This document shows positions 1-8,229 of a stretch of DNA of 64,000 bases, in pieces. The stretch lies in assembly GCF_000203975.2 (NCBI RefSeq), contig NZ_AFCF02000008.1, forward strand, positions 704,983 to 768,982, given 5' to 3'. The translations under genes and the position numbers were made by a program. The notes under the pieces were generated by a model. The model worked only from the letters and a program-made list of their open reading frames with translations, searched no databases and was not told the DNA's origin. Position 1 is the first letter of the stretch. Each line of letters opens with the position of its first letter. The stretch comes from Leisingera sp. ANG1. Its GTDB lineage: Bacteria > Pseudomonadota > Alphaproteobacteria > Rhodobacterales > Rhodobacteraceae.

Positions 1-2
1 AG

Positions 3-440
3 CCGGAGCTGATCGCCCGCAAAATGCAGGACACCACTGCCCGCTTCTATGCCGCCCGCAGCTATCTGGAACGCCGCGGCACCCCGCGCAGCCGCGCCGA
101 CCTCAGCACCCATGATTTCGTGTCCTTCGGCGACATTCCTCAGTTCCTCGGCTACCTGGAGCCGCTCGGCATCCGGCTGAGCGAAGGGAACTTCCCTGTC
201 GGCTCCACCAGCGGCCTGGCGGCCTGGGAACTGGTACGGCAGGGATTCGGCATTGTGCCGATGCTGGATGCCATCGCCCGCAAAAGCCCCGACGTGGAGC
301 CCTTGGACCTGGAAGATTTGCCCACGCTGGAGTTCCCGTTGTGGCTGGCCACCCACCGCGAGCTGCACACCAGCCGCCGCATCCGCCTGGTGTTCGACAT
401 TCTGGCCGACTACCTGACTGGGCTGAAGATGCGGTTCTGA
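3..440 (+). CDS. LysR-family transcriptional regulator, C-terminal part (5' truncated by window)
   Basis: The frame is open from the first bases, so the gene begins before the window. About 145 residues are visible. They read as the distal half of a LysR co-inducer (periplasmic-binding-like) domain: a segment ending in GSTSGLAAWELVRQGFGIVPML, which is the usual strand-helix pattern of subdomain II, followed by the closing WLATHRELHTSRRIRLVFDIL helix that ends most LysR proteins. The DNA-binding helix-turn-helix lies outside the window, so the target cannot be guessed. It converges on pheT with a cluster of hairpins between them. Family assignment is good; a specific role is not assignable. 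Confidence 0.8.
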   Translation, partial: PELIARKMQDTTARFYAARSYLERRGTPRSRADLSTHDFVSFGDIPQFLGYLEPLGIRLSEGNFPVGSTSGLAAWELVRQGFGIVPMLDAIARKSPDVEPLDLEDLPTLEFPLWLATHRELHTSRRIRLVFDILADYLTGLKMRF

Positions 441-460
441 ACCGCCGCCGCAAAGGAAAA

Positions 461-534
461 GGGCGGCCCCGGAACCGGGAGCCGCCCAAAAGTTTTCCTC
501 AAAACTTTTGCCAAGGCTTTTCAAAAAGCCTTGG
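461..534. terminator. Three tandem hairpins between convergent LysR gene and pheT
   Basis: Three inverted repeats lie side by side. The first is GGGCGGC at 461-467 with GCCGCCC at 481-487, containing an inner CCCGG/CCGGG. The second is CAAAAGTTTT (487-496) with AAAACTTTTG (501-510), perfect. The third is CCAAGGCTTTT (511-521) with AAAAGCCTTGG (524-534), perfect with a two-base centre. T-runs flank the arms on both strands, so this is probably a bidirectional terminator for the converging genes. Confidence 0.65.
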
Positions 535-542
535 ACCCGCCG

Positions 543-2939
543 TCACCCCCGCAGGGTGCCGCCGGTAGCCTTGCTCACTTTGGCAATGATCTTTTCGCTC
601 ACCGCTTCGATGTCCTTTTCCTTCAGCGTCTTGTCGCTGGGCTGCAGCCGCACAGTGATCGCCAGCGATTTCTTGCCCTCGCCCAAGCTGCCGCCGATGA
701 ACTCGTCAAAGACGCGCACACCCTCGATCAGCGCCTTATCGGCACCTGCCGCGGCATTGACCAGGGTCAGCGCTTCGACGCTATCATCGACGACAAAGGC
801 AAAGTCCCGCTCCACCGCCTGCAGATCGCTGATTGCCAGCGCCGGGCGGGTGGCAGAGGATTTGCGCGGCAGCGGAATCTCATCCGGGAAGATGGTGAAG
901 GCCACGGCGGCCCCCTTGATGCCCATCTCCTTCAGCACCTTCGGGTGCAGCTCGCCAAAGACGCCGAGGGTCTTTTTCGGCCCCAGACAGATGCGGCCAT
1001 GGCGGCCCGGGTGCCACCAGGCGGCACCTTCGCGCAGGACCTGCACCTTGGCCGGGGCGCCGATGGCCGCCAGAACCGCCTCGATGTCGGCCTTGGCATC
1101 ATAAAGATCCACTGCGCGCGAGGCCCCATGCACGTCCTTGGGCCCGGTGCGGCCAACCAGCAGGCCCGCAATCTGATTGACCTGCTCGCCCGGCTCACCG
1201 CCGGTGAAAGCAGGGCCTGCCTCGAACAGCGCCAGGTCCATGAAGCCGCGCGCCTGGTTGCGGGCCGCAGCCTGCAGCAGGCCTGCCAGCAGGTCCGGGC
1301 GCATATGCGACATCTCGGAAGAGATCGGGTTGGCCAGCATTGTGGCATCATCGCCGCCGCCGAACAGCGCAGCAGAGGCCTTGTCGATGAAGCTGTAGCT
1401 GACAACTTCGTTGTAGCCGAGGCTGGCGCAGGTGCGGCGTGCCATCTGCTGGCGGCGCTGCTGCGGTGTCATCACCGGCTTCGGGATGCCATCGGTCAGC
1501 CGCGGCAGCGGCTTGCCCACCAGCTTGGTCAGCGAAGCAATCCGCGCGACTTCTTCCACCAGGTCGGCCTCGCCCTGCACGTCCGGGCGCCAGCTGGGCA
1601 CATGCGCCATGCTGCCCTCCAGACGGAAGCCCAGGCGGGTCAGGGTCTGGCGCTGGTCGCTTTCCGGAATTTCCATCCCCACCAGCGATTGCACACGATC
1701 CGCATCCAGCTTGTACGCGCGGGAATGATCCGGCACGTCGCCCGCGATCACGACCTCGGACGGCTCGCCGCCGCACAGGTCCAGGATCATCTGGGTCGCG
1801 CGGTGCAGGCCCTCGATGGTGTATTCCGGATCGACACCGCGCTCAAAACGGTAGCGCGCGTCGGAGTTGATCTTGAGCGCCCGGCCCGCCATGGCGATCT
1901 GCACGTGATCCCAGAACGCGCTCTCCAGGAACACATCCACGGTTTCCTCGGTGCAGCCGGTCTCCTCGCCGCCCATGATGCCGCCGATGCTCTCGGGACC
2001 ATTGGCATCGGAAATCACCATCTGGCCCGCGCCAAAGGTGTATTCCTTCTCATCGAGCGCCTTCAGCGTCTCGCCGCCAGCCGCGCGGTGAACGCGCAGA
2101 TCGCCCGCGACCTTGGCGGCATCAAACACATGCAGTGGGCGGTTCTGGTCGAAGGTGAAGAAGTTGGTGATGTCCACCAGCGCCGAAATCGGGCGCAGGC
2201 CGATCGCCTTCAGCCGGTCCTGCAGCCACTGCGGGCTGGGGCCGTTCTTCACGCCCTTGATCACCCGGCCCGCAAACAGGGGGCAGCCATCCAGCGTGTC
2301 GGCGTCGATGGTCACCTTGATCGGGCTGGCAAAGTCGCCCGGGATCGCCTCAAACGCACGGGTCTTGAGTGTGCCGAGGCCGCGCGCTGCCAGGTCGCGG
2401 GCAATACCATAGACGCCCAGCGCATCGGGGCGGTTCGGGGTGATCGCGATTTCAATAACTGGATCGACCTTGGCCGGATCATTCTCAGCCAGCCAGTCCA
2501 CGAACTTGTCGCCAACCGCGCCGGAGGGCAGCTCGATGATACCATCATGCTCTTCCGACAGCTCCAGCTCGCGCTCGGAGGCCATCATGCCGAAGCTCTC
2601 AACGCCGCGGATCTTGCCGACGCCGATGGTGATGTCGAGGCCGGGGATATACATGCCCGGCTTGCAGACCACCACGGTGATGCCTTCGCGCGCGTTCGGT
2701 GCGCCGCAGATGATCTGCAGCTCGCCTTCGTCGGTGTCCACCTTGCAGACCCGCAGCTTGTCGGCATCCGGGTGCTTCTCGGCGTGTTTCACATAGCCGA
2801 GGGTAAAATCCTTCAGCGCGTCCGCCGGATTGACGACCTCTTCGACCTCAAGACCCAGATCGGTCAGGGCATCAGTGATCTCTTCCACCGAGGCGTCGGT
2901 GTCGAGGTGGTCTTTCAGCCAGGAAAGCGTGAATTTCAT
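543..2939 (-). CDS. pheT: Phenylalanine--tRNA ligase beta subunit
   Basis: This is the beta chain of the cytosolic alpha2-beta2 enzyme that charges tRNA-Phe, 798 residues, normal for the family. The start chosen is MKFTLSWLKDHL at 2939, the conserved PheT N-terminus; an upstream in-frame extension to 3002 lacks similarity. Visible domains in order are the tRNA-binding OB fold (about residues 40-150, with NAREGITVVVCKPG), the B3/B4 editing module, the B5 DNA-binding-like domain, and the C-terminal ferredoxin-fold anticodon-binding domain (from about 700, VERDFAFVVDDSV). Its partner pheS lies about 3.1 kb upstream on the same strand, separated by an esterase, a DUF2652 gene and an orphan membrane protein gene, so the two subunits are not adjacent as in most bacteria. 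Confidence 0.97.
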   Translation of the reverse strand: MKFTLSWLKDHLDTDASVEEITDALTDLGLEVEEVVNPADALKDFTLGYVKHAEKHPDADKLRVCKVDTDEGELQIICGAPNAREGITVVVCKPGMYIPGLDITIGVGKIRGVESFGMMASERELELSEEHDGIIELPSGAVGDKFVDWLAENDPAKVDPVIEIAITPNRPDALGVYGIARDLAARGLGTLKTRAFEAIPGDFASPIKVTIDADTLDGCPLFAGRVIKGVKNGPSPQWLQDRLKAIGLRPISALVDITNFFTFDQNRPLHVFDAAKVAGDLRVHRAAGGETLKALDEKEYTFGAGQMVISDANGPESIGGIMGGEETGCTEETVDVFLESAFWDHVQIAMAGRALKINSDARYRFERGVDPEYTIEGLHRATQMILDLCGGEPSEVVIAGDVPDHSRAYKLDADRVQSLVGMEIPESDQRQTLTRLGFRLEGSMAHVPSWRPDVQGEADLVEEVARIASLTKLVGKPLPRLTDGIPKPVMTPQQRRQQMARRTCASLGYNEVVSYSFIDKASAALFGGGDDATMLANPISSEMSHMRPDLLAGLLQAAARNQARGFMDLALFEAGPAFTGGEPGEQVNQIAGLLVGRTGPKDVHGASRAVDLYDAKADIEAVLAAIGAPAKVQVLREGAAWWHPGRHGRICLGPKKTLGVFGELHPKVLKEMGIKGAAVAFTIFPDEIPLPRKSSATRPALAISDLQAVERDFAFVVDDSVEALTLVNAAAGADKALIEGVRVFDEFIGGSLGEGKKSLAITVRLQPSDKTLKEKDIEAVSEKIIAKVSKATGGTLRG

Positions 2940-3028
2940 CGGTCGGGGACCCCTTGGCAGACATGCGTGTTTGACCTGAGGCAATGGCAAAGAATGCGCC
3001 AAGGTTCAAGGGTTCAGCACGCCAGCAC

Positions 3029-3844
3029 TCAAGGATAGCTGGGAGTGAGGTTCAAAAGCTCATCCAATTGCCGCCCGATCCAGCCATGCGGGATGAAATG
3101 ACCGCCGGGATGGGTGTCCAGCACCACCTGCCCTTGCGTGCAGCCCGCCCAGACCGTGCGGTCCAGCTTGAGGAACTCCACCACCTGCCATTGCCCCAGC
3201 GCCCGCGCCGCGCCGCAGCCCAGCCGCGCCCGCCATAGCGCCACCGGATAGGTCCGCTCGCCGCCGGGGCCATAGGGGAAATCCATCACCCTGTCCTTCA
3301 GCCCGTGCACATGGCGCACCTCATGCGGGGCCTCAGGGCAGTCCTCGCTTTGCTGGATGGTTCCGGCCACCGCCAGAAGTGCGGCGACATCGTTGCCGCT
3401 GTGGCAGACATAACGCCAGGCCATGGCCGAGCCATAGGAATAGCCGGAGACGTAAATGCGATCCGGATCAACCGGGTAGCGTTTGGCGACGTCCGCCAGC
3501 ACCCGGTCGGCAAAAGCTACGTCATCTGTTTCCGCGGACCAGAAATCCCAGGTCTTATTGCGCCCGTTCGGCGTCACCAGTAAGACACCCCGCCGCTTGG
3601 CAGAGACCCCCACCCGCTCGCTTTTCTGCGCATGGCGCCCGGTGCGGGACCAGCCATGGAAGTGCAGCAGCACCGGCAGAGACGAGGTCCCGTCCCAGCC
3701 CTCCGGCTCCATCACATGATAGGAGCGGTCACCCAGTTCGCAGGGCGTTGCGCCAAGGCATTCAGCGGGTTTTGACGGCCCCATGGCGGCAGCGGCAGTA
3801 GCCCACAGCAGGGCGGCGGAGAGAGAAAGAACTGCTCGGATCAT
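3029..3844 (-). CDS. Secreted alpha/beta hydrolase, PHB depolymerase/LpqC-like esterase
   Basis: A 271-residue protein starting MIRAVLSLSAALLWATAAAAMG, a clear Sec signal peptide with an Ala-rich cleavage region, so periplasmic or secreted. A GTG 18 bases upstream is a possible alternative start. The mature part has the esterase LpqC / polyhydroxybutyrate depolymerase pattern: oxyanion region LLHFHGWS, nucleophile elbow GYSYGS (GxSxG), a later Asp in HVHGLKDRV and a terminal His in THPGGHFIP. A paralogue with the same size and layout lies at 21328-22164. The gene sits between pheT and the divergent DUF2652 gene. The substrate is unknown; feruloyl or short-chain ester hydrolysis are family possibilities. 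Confidence 0.8.
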   Translation of the reverse strand: MIRAVLSLSAALLWATAAAAMGPSKPAECLGATPCELGDRSYHVMEPEGWDGTSSLPVLLHFHGWSRTGRHAQKSERVGVSAKRRGVLLVTPNGRNKTWDFWSAETDDVAFADRVLADVAKRYPVDPDRIYVSGYSYGSAMAWRYVCHSGNDVAALLAVAGTIQQSEDCPEAPHEVRHVHGLKDRVMDFPYGPGGERTYPVALWRARLGCGAARALGQWQVVEFLKLDRTVWAGCTQGQVVLDTHPGGHFIPHGWIGRQLDELLNLTPSYP

Positions 3845-4023
3845 TCGCCCTAGGGTAGCCACAACGCCGCAGCTGTCACGTCACAAGTTTGTGGGGCCTG
3901 TGCGGCGGCGCCGATGCCTGGCCGCAAACTGGCAGCCCACCCCTCAAACATTCCCGGCACGCGATGTTTTGAGATTCCCCCATCTTCGCGCATACTGATC
4001 CCCTCACTGCCAGGGAGACACCG

Positions 4024-5154
4024 ATGACGGATCAGCATTCCGGGGTTCAAAACGCCTTCTTCGTCATTGCCGACCTGTCGGGCTACACCAAATTCATGGC
4101 CGGCACCCCGCTGGAGCATTCCAAGGGCATCCTCGATGCGCTCTTCGGCAGCCTGATCCCCGCTATCCGCGCACCGCTTCAGATCTCCGGCCTGCAGGGC
4201 GATGCGGTCTTTGCCTATGCCTTCGAAAGCGAGGTGATGACCAAGCAGTTCATCCTCGACTTTGCCGAAAGCCTTTACTGCATTTTCGCCCGCGAGAAGG
4301 AGAAAATGATCCTCAACACCGGCTGCACCTGCGATGCCTGCAGCAAGATCGGCGATCTGGAGCTGAAACTGGTGGTGCATCACGGCGAATGCATCCTGCA
4401 GGACACAAGGGGCAGCAACGAGCTGGCCGGCCCCGACGTGATCACCGCCTTCCGGCTGCTCAAGAACTCGGTCACCGAACGCACCGGCCTCACCGCCTAT
4501 ACGCTTATTTCCTGCGATGCGCTGCGGGCGATGGATCTGGTCGATTTCTTTGAGGAGAGCGAGTTTCACAGCGAGGACATCGAACACATCGGCCCGGTTG
4601 AGTACGTGGTGCGCGACATGCGTGTGGCCTGGCAGCGCCGCCGCTCAACCGAGCGCAGCTTTGTCGGCGCCACGGATGACCTGCTGTTTGACGAATGGAT
4701 CGTCCCGCTGGCCGTCTCGCCTGAGATCGCCTTTACCATCTGCACCCGCCCCGATCTGCGCACCGAATGGCTGGGCGCCGACAAGATGGACCTGCTGAAC
4801 ACCAACAAGGGCAAGATCGAACCCGGCACGATGTATCACTGCTACCACGGCGACGCGCTGTTTCCTTACGAAGTGCTGGACTGGAACCCCGGCGAATATG
4901 TCACCGGCCGCTACAACCTGCCGATGGGCCTGATGATGTATGAAACCATCGAGATGGAGGAGGTCGGCGGCGGAACATTGGTCAAGCTGCGCTATGCCAA
5001 GACGCGTTCCCCCAAGCTCCTGGGCAAGCTGATGGCCGGCATGATCAACCGCAAGCTCCGCGGCTTCATCATTCCGGACAAGGAAAACCGGGTGTCCAAG
5101 ATCAAGGCACTGGGAGAACGGCTGGGCGGCGCACCAGCAGCCGCGCCTGCTTGA
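4024..5154 (+). CDS. DUF2652 protein: degenerate cyclase-like domain plus START-like C-terminal domain
   Basis: A 376-residue soluble protein. Residues 10-150 look like a class III nucleotide cyclase: ADLSGYTKFM supplies an Asp at 17, LQGDAVFAY a second Asp at 60, and KLVVHHGE matches the usual strand before the active site. The transition-state Asn of the VNxAxR motif is replaced, since GPDVITAFRLLKN keeps only Arg144. A small CTCDAC cysteine cluster (101-106) is inserted. Residues 215-350 resemble an SRPBCC/START-like lipid- or ligand-binding fold (for example GEYVTGRYNLPMGLMMYETIEM). The family is known only as DUF2652; the cyclase relation is my reading of the motifs. It is divergent from the esterase gene and appears monocistronic. 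Catalytic activity is doubtful. Confidence 0.75.
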   Translation: MTDQHSGVQNAFFVIADLSGYTKFMAGTPLEHSKGILDALFGSLIPAIRAPLQISGLQGDAVFAYAFESEVMTKQFILDFAESLYCIFAREKEKMILNTGCTCDACSKIGDLELKLVVHHGECILQDTRGSNELAGPDVITAFRLLKNSVTERTGLTAYTLISCDALRAMDLVDFFEESEFHSEDIEHIGPVEYVVRDMRVAWQRRRSTERSFVGATDDLLFDEWIVPLAVSPEIAFTICTRPDLRTEWLGADKMDLLNTNKGKIEPGTMYHCYHGDALFPYEVLDWNPGEYVTGRYNLPMGLMMYETIEMEEVGGGTLVKLRYAKTRSPKLLGKLMAGMINRKLRGFIIPDKENRVSKIKALGERLGGAPAAAPA

Positions 5155-5354
5155 AGTGTCACGCTCAAGCCTCGCCACCGCCTGACCGCGGGGAGACGAA
5201 CCGGCATTGGCGTTTGGCAATTTATGTCGGCCTAGTCCGTAGAACGTCCAGCCGTTTCGCCTGCGTCACCAAATCGCCTGCCCTTGCGGGCAATCGCCGG
5301 GAGGCAAGCGATGGCGCGGCGGCCTCCCGGCCTTGTTCCGCGCTGGGGCTTCAT
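5155..5354. other. Intergenic region with a 10-bp hairpin
   Basis: No convincing gene is seen in these 200 bases. A perfect inverted repeat, GCCGGGAGGC (5296-5305) and GCCTCCCGGC (5322-5331), could form a stem. From about 5330 onward the base composition becomes more AT-rich than the neighbours and continues so through the orphan gene at 5355-5858. Confidence 0.5.
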
Positions 5355-5858
5355 TCAAAAATCTGTGCCGATTTCTCGCCTCATTGCGTCAACCATTCGG
5401 TCACTCGCAAACAAAACATTTTCGTCCAGGCTTCGCTCTAAGCCGTCTAAGGAAGTGACCCGTGGTGATACTTCTTCGAAAAGGGTTTCAAGAGCAGCAA
5501 GAACGGCCTGACTGGTCTCACTTGACGCGATTGAACCAACCAGCACAATTTCTTTTTGCAGCGCCCAAAGCTTCCTTACTTCCGGGTTCAAATCCCAACC
5601 ATCAGCATCGGCTTCATGCTTTACTCTAGCAGCTTTTCCGATTTGACGAATAAAGTTGCGGTATAGCTCTCTCTTTTCCCGTTTTAGCTCCAGCTCGAAC
5701 GCCAACTTCGTTTGCATTCGCCAGATCGCCAGAGAGATCAAGCCTCCAAGAAACAACGCCCAAACGGGGTTACCTGCTATTTCTTTTAGCCAATCAAACA
5801 GCCACCCAAAATCCCCGCACACATTCTCGCAGGCGGTCATCACTTCAGCAGAAGCCAT
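5355..5858 (-). CDS. Orphan membrane-anchored hypothetical protein
   Basis: A 167-residue protein not recognised. It starts with an acidic 20-residue segment containing two cysteines, then a hydrophobic stretch (about residues 30-46, NPVWALFLGGLISLAIW) that should be a single transmembrane helix, followed by a long charged helical region (QTKLAFELELKREKRELYRN). The C-terminal half, about residues 95-167, is probably a soluble cytoplasmic helical domain. A GAGGG ribosome-binding site lies shortly before the ATG. Codons are visibly AT-richer than in the surrounding genes, which suggests recent acquisition. It lies between pheS and pheT on the same strand. It resembles many small N-anchored helical proteins without a function assignment. 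Confidence 0.7.
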   Translation of the reverse strand: MASAEVMTACENVCGDFGWLFDWLKEIAGNPVWALFLGGLISLAIWRMQTKLAFELELKREKRELYRNFIRQIGKAARVKHEADADGWDLNPEVRKLWALQKEIVLVGSIASSETSQAVLAALETLFEEVSPRVTSLDGLERSLDENVLFASDRMVDAMRREIGTDF

Positions 5859-5956
5859 TCGCTCAAAACCCTCAAATCAAACTTTTTACAGTATCGAGGG
5901 GAGCATAGCGCCCGTTGCGTGCAAAGCGCAATTGCACCTGCACAATGCGTCACCGA

Positions 5957-6012
5957 GGGCAGCGCCCGCCCCGTGGGGGGCGGGGCGGGCGCTGCCCGGC
6001 CTCTCGGCCGGA
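5957..6012. repeat. Large GC-rich double hairpin 3' of pheS (intergenic module copy 1)
   Basis: A perfect 16-bp stem (5957-5972 with 5982-5997, nine-base loop) is followed at once by a second small hairpin, CCGGCC-TCTC-GGCCGG, ending at 6012. The right arm carries GCGCTGCCC followed by GGCC. The same arrangement occurs at 19819-19852 and 30674-30723, so it belongs to a recurring intergenic module. Its position about 25 bases beyond the pheS stop suggests transcription termination or 3'-end protection. Confidence 0.65.
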
Positions 6013-6037
6013 CGGAAGGTCTGAAACTATGGGCGGC

Positions 6038-7111
6038 TTACCGCGACAAACCGCCATGCAGCGCCGGCATGTCCAGGCTCTGGAAACCGTAGTGGCGCAG
6101 CCAGCGCAGGTCGCTGTCGAAGAAGGCGCGCAGGTCCGGGATGCCGTATTTCAGCATCGCCAGGCGGTCGATGCCGATGCCGAAGGCAAAGCCCTGGTAG
6201 ATCTCCGGGTCGATGCCGCCGGCGGCGATCACCTTGGGGTGCACCATGCCGGAGCCGAGGATCTCCATCCAGTCGTCGCCCTCGCCGATCTTCAGCGTGC
6301 CGCCCTCCCAGGAGCAGCGGATGTCGACCTCTGCCGACGGCTCGGTGAAGGGGAAATGCGAGGCGCGGAAGCGCAGCTCGACGTCATCCACCTCGAAGAA
6401 GGATTTGACAAACTCCTCCAGCACCCACTTGAGGTTCGCCATCGAGATGTCCTTGTCCAGCGCCAGGCCTTCGACCTGGTGGAACATCGGCGTGTGGGTC
6501 TGGTCGTAGTCGGCACGGTAAACGCCGCCCGGGCAGATGATGCGCAGCGGCGCGCCCATCTTCTCCATCGAGCGGATCTGCACCGGCGAGGTATGGGTGC
6601 GCAGCACATGCGGCGGGCGGTCGTCGCCCTCGGCACGGTGCATGTAGAACGTGTCCATCTCGGCGCGCGCCGGATGGTGGCCGGGAATGTTCAGCGCATC
6701 GAAGTTGTACCAGTCGGTGTCGATCCGCGGCCCTTCGGCAACCGAGAAGCCCAACTCAGCAAAGATCGCGGTGATCTCTTCCTGCACCTGGCTGATCGGA
6801 TGCAGGCTGCCATGGCGGGTCGGGCGTGACGGCAGGGTCACGTCCAGCCATTCGGTGCGCAGGCGCTCATCCAGTGCGGCATCTTCCAGGCCGGCCTTCT
6901 TGGCTGCCAGCGCCGAGTTGATCTCATCCTTCAGCGCGTTCAGCGCGGGACCGGCCACCTGGCGTTCTTCCGGGGTCATCTTGCCCAGCTCGCGCATCTT
7001 CAGCGCCACTTCGCCCTTCTTGCCGACGGCGGCAAGGCGGATCGCCTCCAGCGCCGACTCGTCGGCGGCCTCTGCAATCTGACCCAGGTATTTGGCTTTA
7101 AGATCGTCCAT
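6038..7111 (-). CDS. pheS: Phenylalanine--tRNA ligase alpha subunit
   Basis: This is the catalytic alpha chain of phenylalanyl-tRNA synthetase, 357 residues. The start is ATG at 7111, preceded by GAGGGG five bases upstream; a GTG codon immediately before it would only add one residue. The N-terminal coiled coil (about 1-90) precedes the class II catalytic core, visible as [14 protein letters not shown] (motif 1 helix), [11 protein letters not shown] and the motif 2 region around [14 protein letters not shown], and the [19 protein letters not shown] motif 3 near the end. It acts with PheT in the cytosol to charge tRNA-Phe. It is separated from rpmI-rplT upstream and pheT downstream by unrelated genes, although all share the minus strand. 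Confidence 0.97.
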   Translation of the reverse strand: MDDLKAKYLGQIAEAADESALEAIRLAAVGKKGEVALKMRELGKMTPEERQVAGPALNALKDEINSALAAKKAGLEDAALDERLRTEWLDVTLPSRPTRHGSLHPISQVQEEITAIFAELGFSVAEGPRIDTDWYNFDALNIPGHHPARAEMDTFYMHRAEGDDRPPHVLRTHTSPVQIRSMEKMGAPLRIICPGGVYRADYDQTHTPMFHQVEGLALDKDISMANLKWVLEEFVKSFFEVDDVELRFRASHFPFTEPSAEVDIRCSWEGGTLKIGEGDDWMEILGSGMVHPKVIAAGGIDPEIYQGFAFGIGIDRLAMLKYGIPDLRAFFDSDLRWLRHYGFQSLDMPALHGGLSR

Positions 7112-7235
7112 CACGGCCCCTCGAATTCTGCTTGTGCCCTGCTACCACAAGGGCGCGCGAAAGCAAGAGGGCGGGGACCGATGCGTCAGCGGTGTGTCAC
7201 CACGGCGCGCCGCGACGGACCGGAGCCAGAAGCCG

Positions 7236-8132
7236 TCACCCCCGCCACGCCTCCTGCGGCAGCCTTAACAGGTGCTGCTGCAGCCATTGCCCGGCCTGCC
7301 CCAGCACCCGCTGCGACGTCCAGACCACGTCGATGCCGGCCAGCGCATCGCTCTGCTGGAATCCATAGCGCAACCGCACCAGGGCGCCGCTGTCCAGATG
7401 CGGCTGCACCGCGGGCAGCGGCAGTTCGGCCCAGCCCAGCCCCTGCCGCAGCAGCTCGATAATCATCCCCGGGCTTTCCGCGCACCAGAGAGAGGCGCTG
7501 TAGGCCTCACCGATCAGCCAGCGGGCCTCCTGCGAGCGGCTTTGCAGCACCAGCTGCCGGTGCGCCCGCAGGTCGCGGTGCGCGAGGGGGCCAAGGGCAG
7601 CCAGCGGGTGATCCCGCCCGCAAACCGGCACCGCCACCGTGTGGCCAACGCCGCGGAACTGGAACCCCTCCGGGTAGCTCTCCTGCTCCGTCATCAGCCC
7701 CAGATCGGCGCGGCCTTCCTTCAGCAATGCGGCCGTATCATTGGGTCCCGCCGACAGAATCTCCACCGCCACATGCGGAAAGGCCTCGGCAAAGCCGCGC
7801 AGCGCCTCCAGCAGCGGCGCCTGGTTCAGTCCCTGCTCCACTGCCAGGCACAGGCTGTCCTCCACCCCCTCGGCCATCGACGCAGCTTTGGCGGTAAACT
7901 CCCGCTGACCCAAAAGAATGCCGTGCGCATGCGGCAGCATCTCGCGGCCCGCCTTTGTCAGCGCAGGCGACCGTCCGCTGCGGTCGAACAGCTGCAGGCC
8001 GCAGTCGATCTCCAGATTGGCAATTGCAGTGGACACCGCCGACTGCGCCTTGCCCATCCTGCGCGCCGCGGCTGAGAAGGAGCCCAGTTCGGCGGCCAAC
8101 ACAAAGGCCTGCAGGGTTTCCGGAGACATCAT
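7236..8132 (-). CDS. LysR-family regulator divergent from PACE efflux gene (AceR-like context)
   Basis: A 298-residue LysR protein. The N-terminal winged helix-turn-helix is plain (LQAFVLAAELGSFSAAARRMGKAQSAVSTAIANLE, residues 5-39), followed by the co-inducer domain. Two adjacent ATG codons (8132, 8129) are possible starts. The gene is divergent from the PACE transporter gene at 8230, with a palindrome of the LysR T-N11-A type at 8142-8156 between them. By analogy with AceR/AceI of Acinetobacter it probably activates the pump in response to its substrate. That is inference from gene arrangement; the inducer is not visible. Confidence 0.88.
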   Translation of the reverse strand: MMSPETLQAFVLAAELGSFSAAARRMGKAQSAVSTAIANLEIDCGLQLFDRSGRSPALTKAGREMLPHAHGILLGQREFTAKAASMAEGVEDSLCLAVEQGLNQAPLLEALRGFAEAFPHVAVEILSAGPNDTAALLKEGRADLGLMTEQESYPEGFQFRGVGHTVAVPVCGRDHPLAALGPLAHRDLRAHRQLVLQSRSQEARWLIGEAYSASLWCAESPGMIIELLRQGLGWAELPLPAVQPHLDSGALVRLRYGFQQSDALAGIDVVWTSQRVLGQAGQWLQQHLLRLPQEAWRG

Positions 8133-8141
8133 GGACCACCC

Positions 8142-8156
8142 ATCTGATTTTCAGAT
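8142..8156. promoter_or_regulatory. Candidate LysR box between lysR and PACE gene
   Basis: ATCTGATTTTCAGAT is a 15-base palindrome with six-base arms and a T-N11-A layout, located nine bases upstream of the LysR start codon and about 75 bases before the PACE start. It is the only strong dyad in the 97-base divergent intergenic region. Confidence 0.6.
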
Positions 8157-8229
8157 ACATACTGACTGGAAGCATCATGAAATAGGGATAGAACAAAGAC
8201 AACGCCCAGACTTCAAAAGGAGGCACAGA

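Noticed and set aside
531-3038. An 835-codon open frame on the plus strand across pheT
   Set aside because: It is antisense to the well-conserved pheT gene and has no recognisable domain; long antisense frames are common in GC-rich genes.
5151-5441. A 96-codon plus-strand frame after the DUF2652 gene
   Set aside because: It has no ribosome-binding site, no domain, and overlaps the orphan gene on the other strand.
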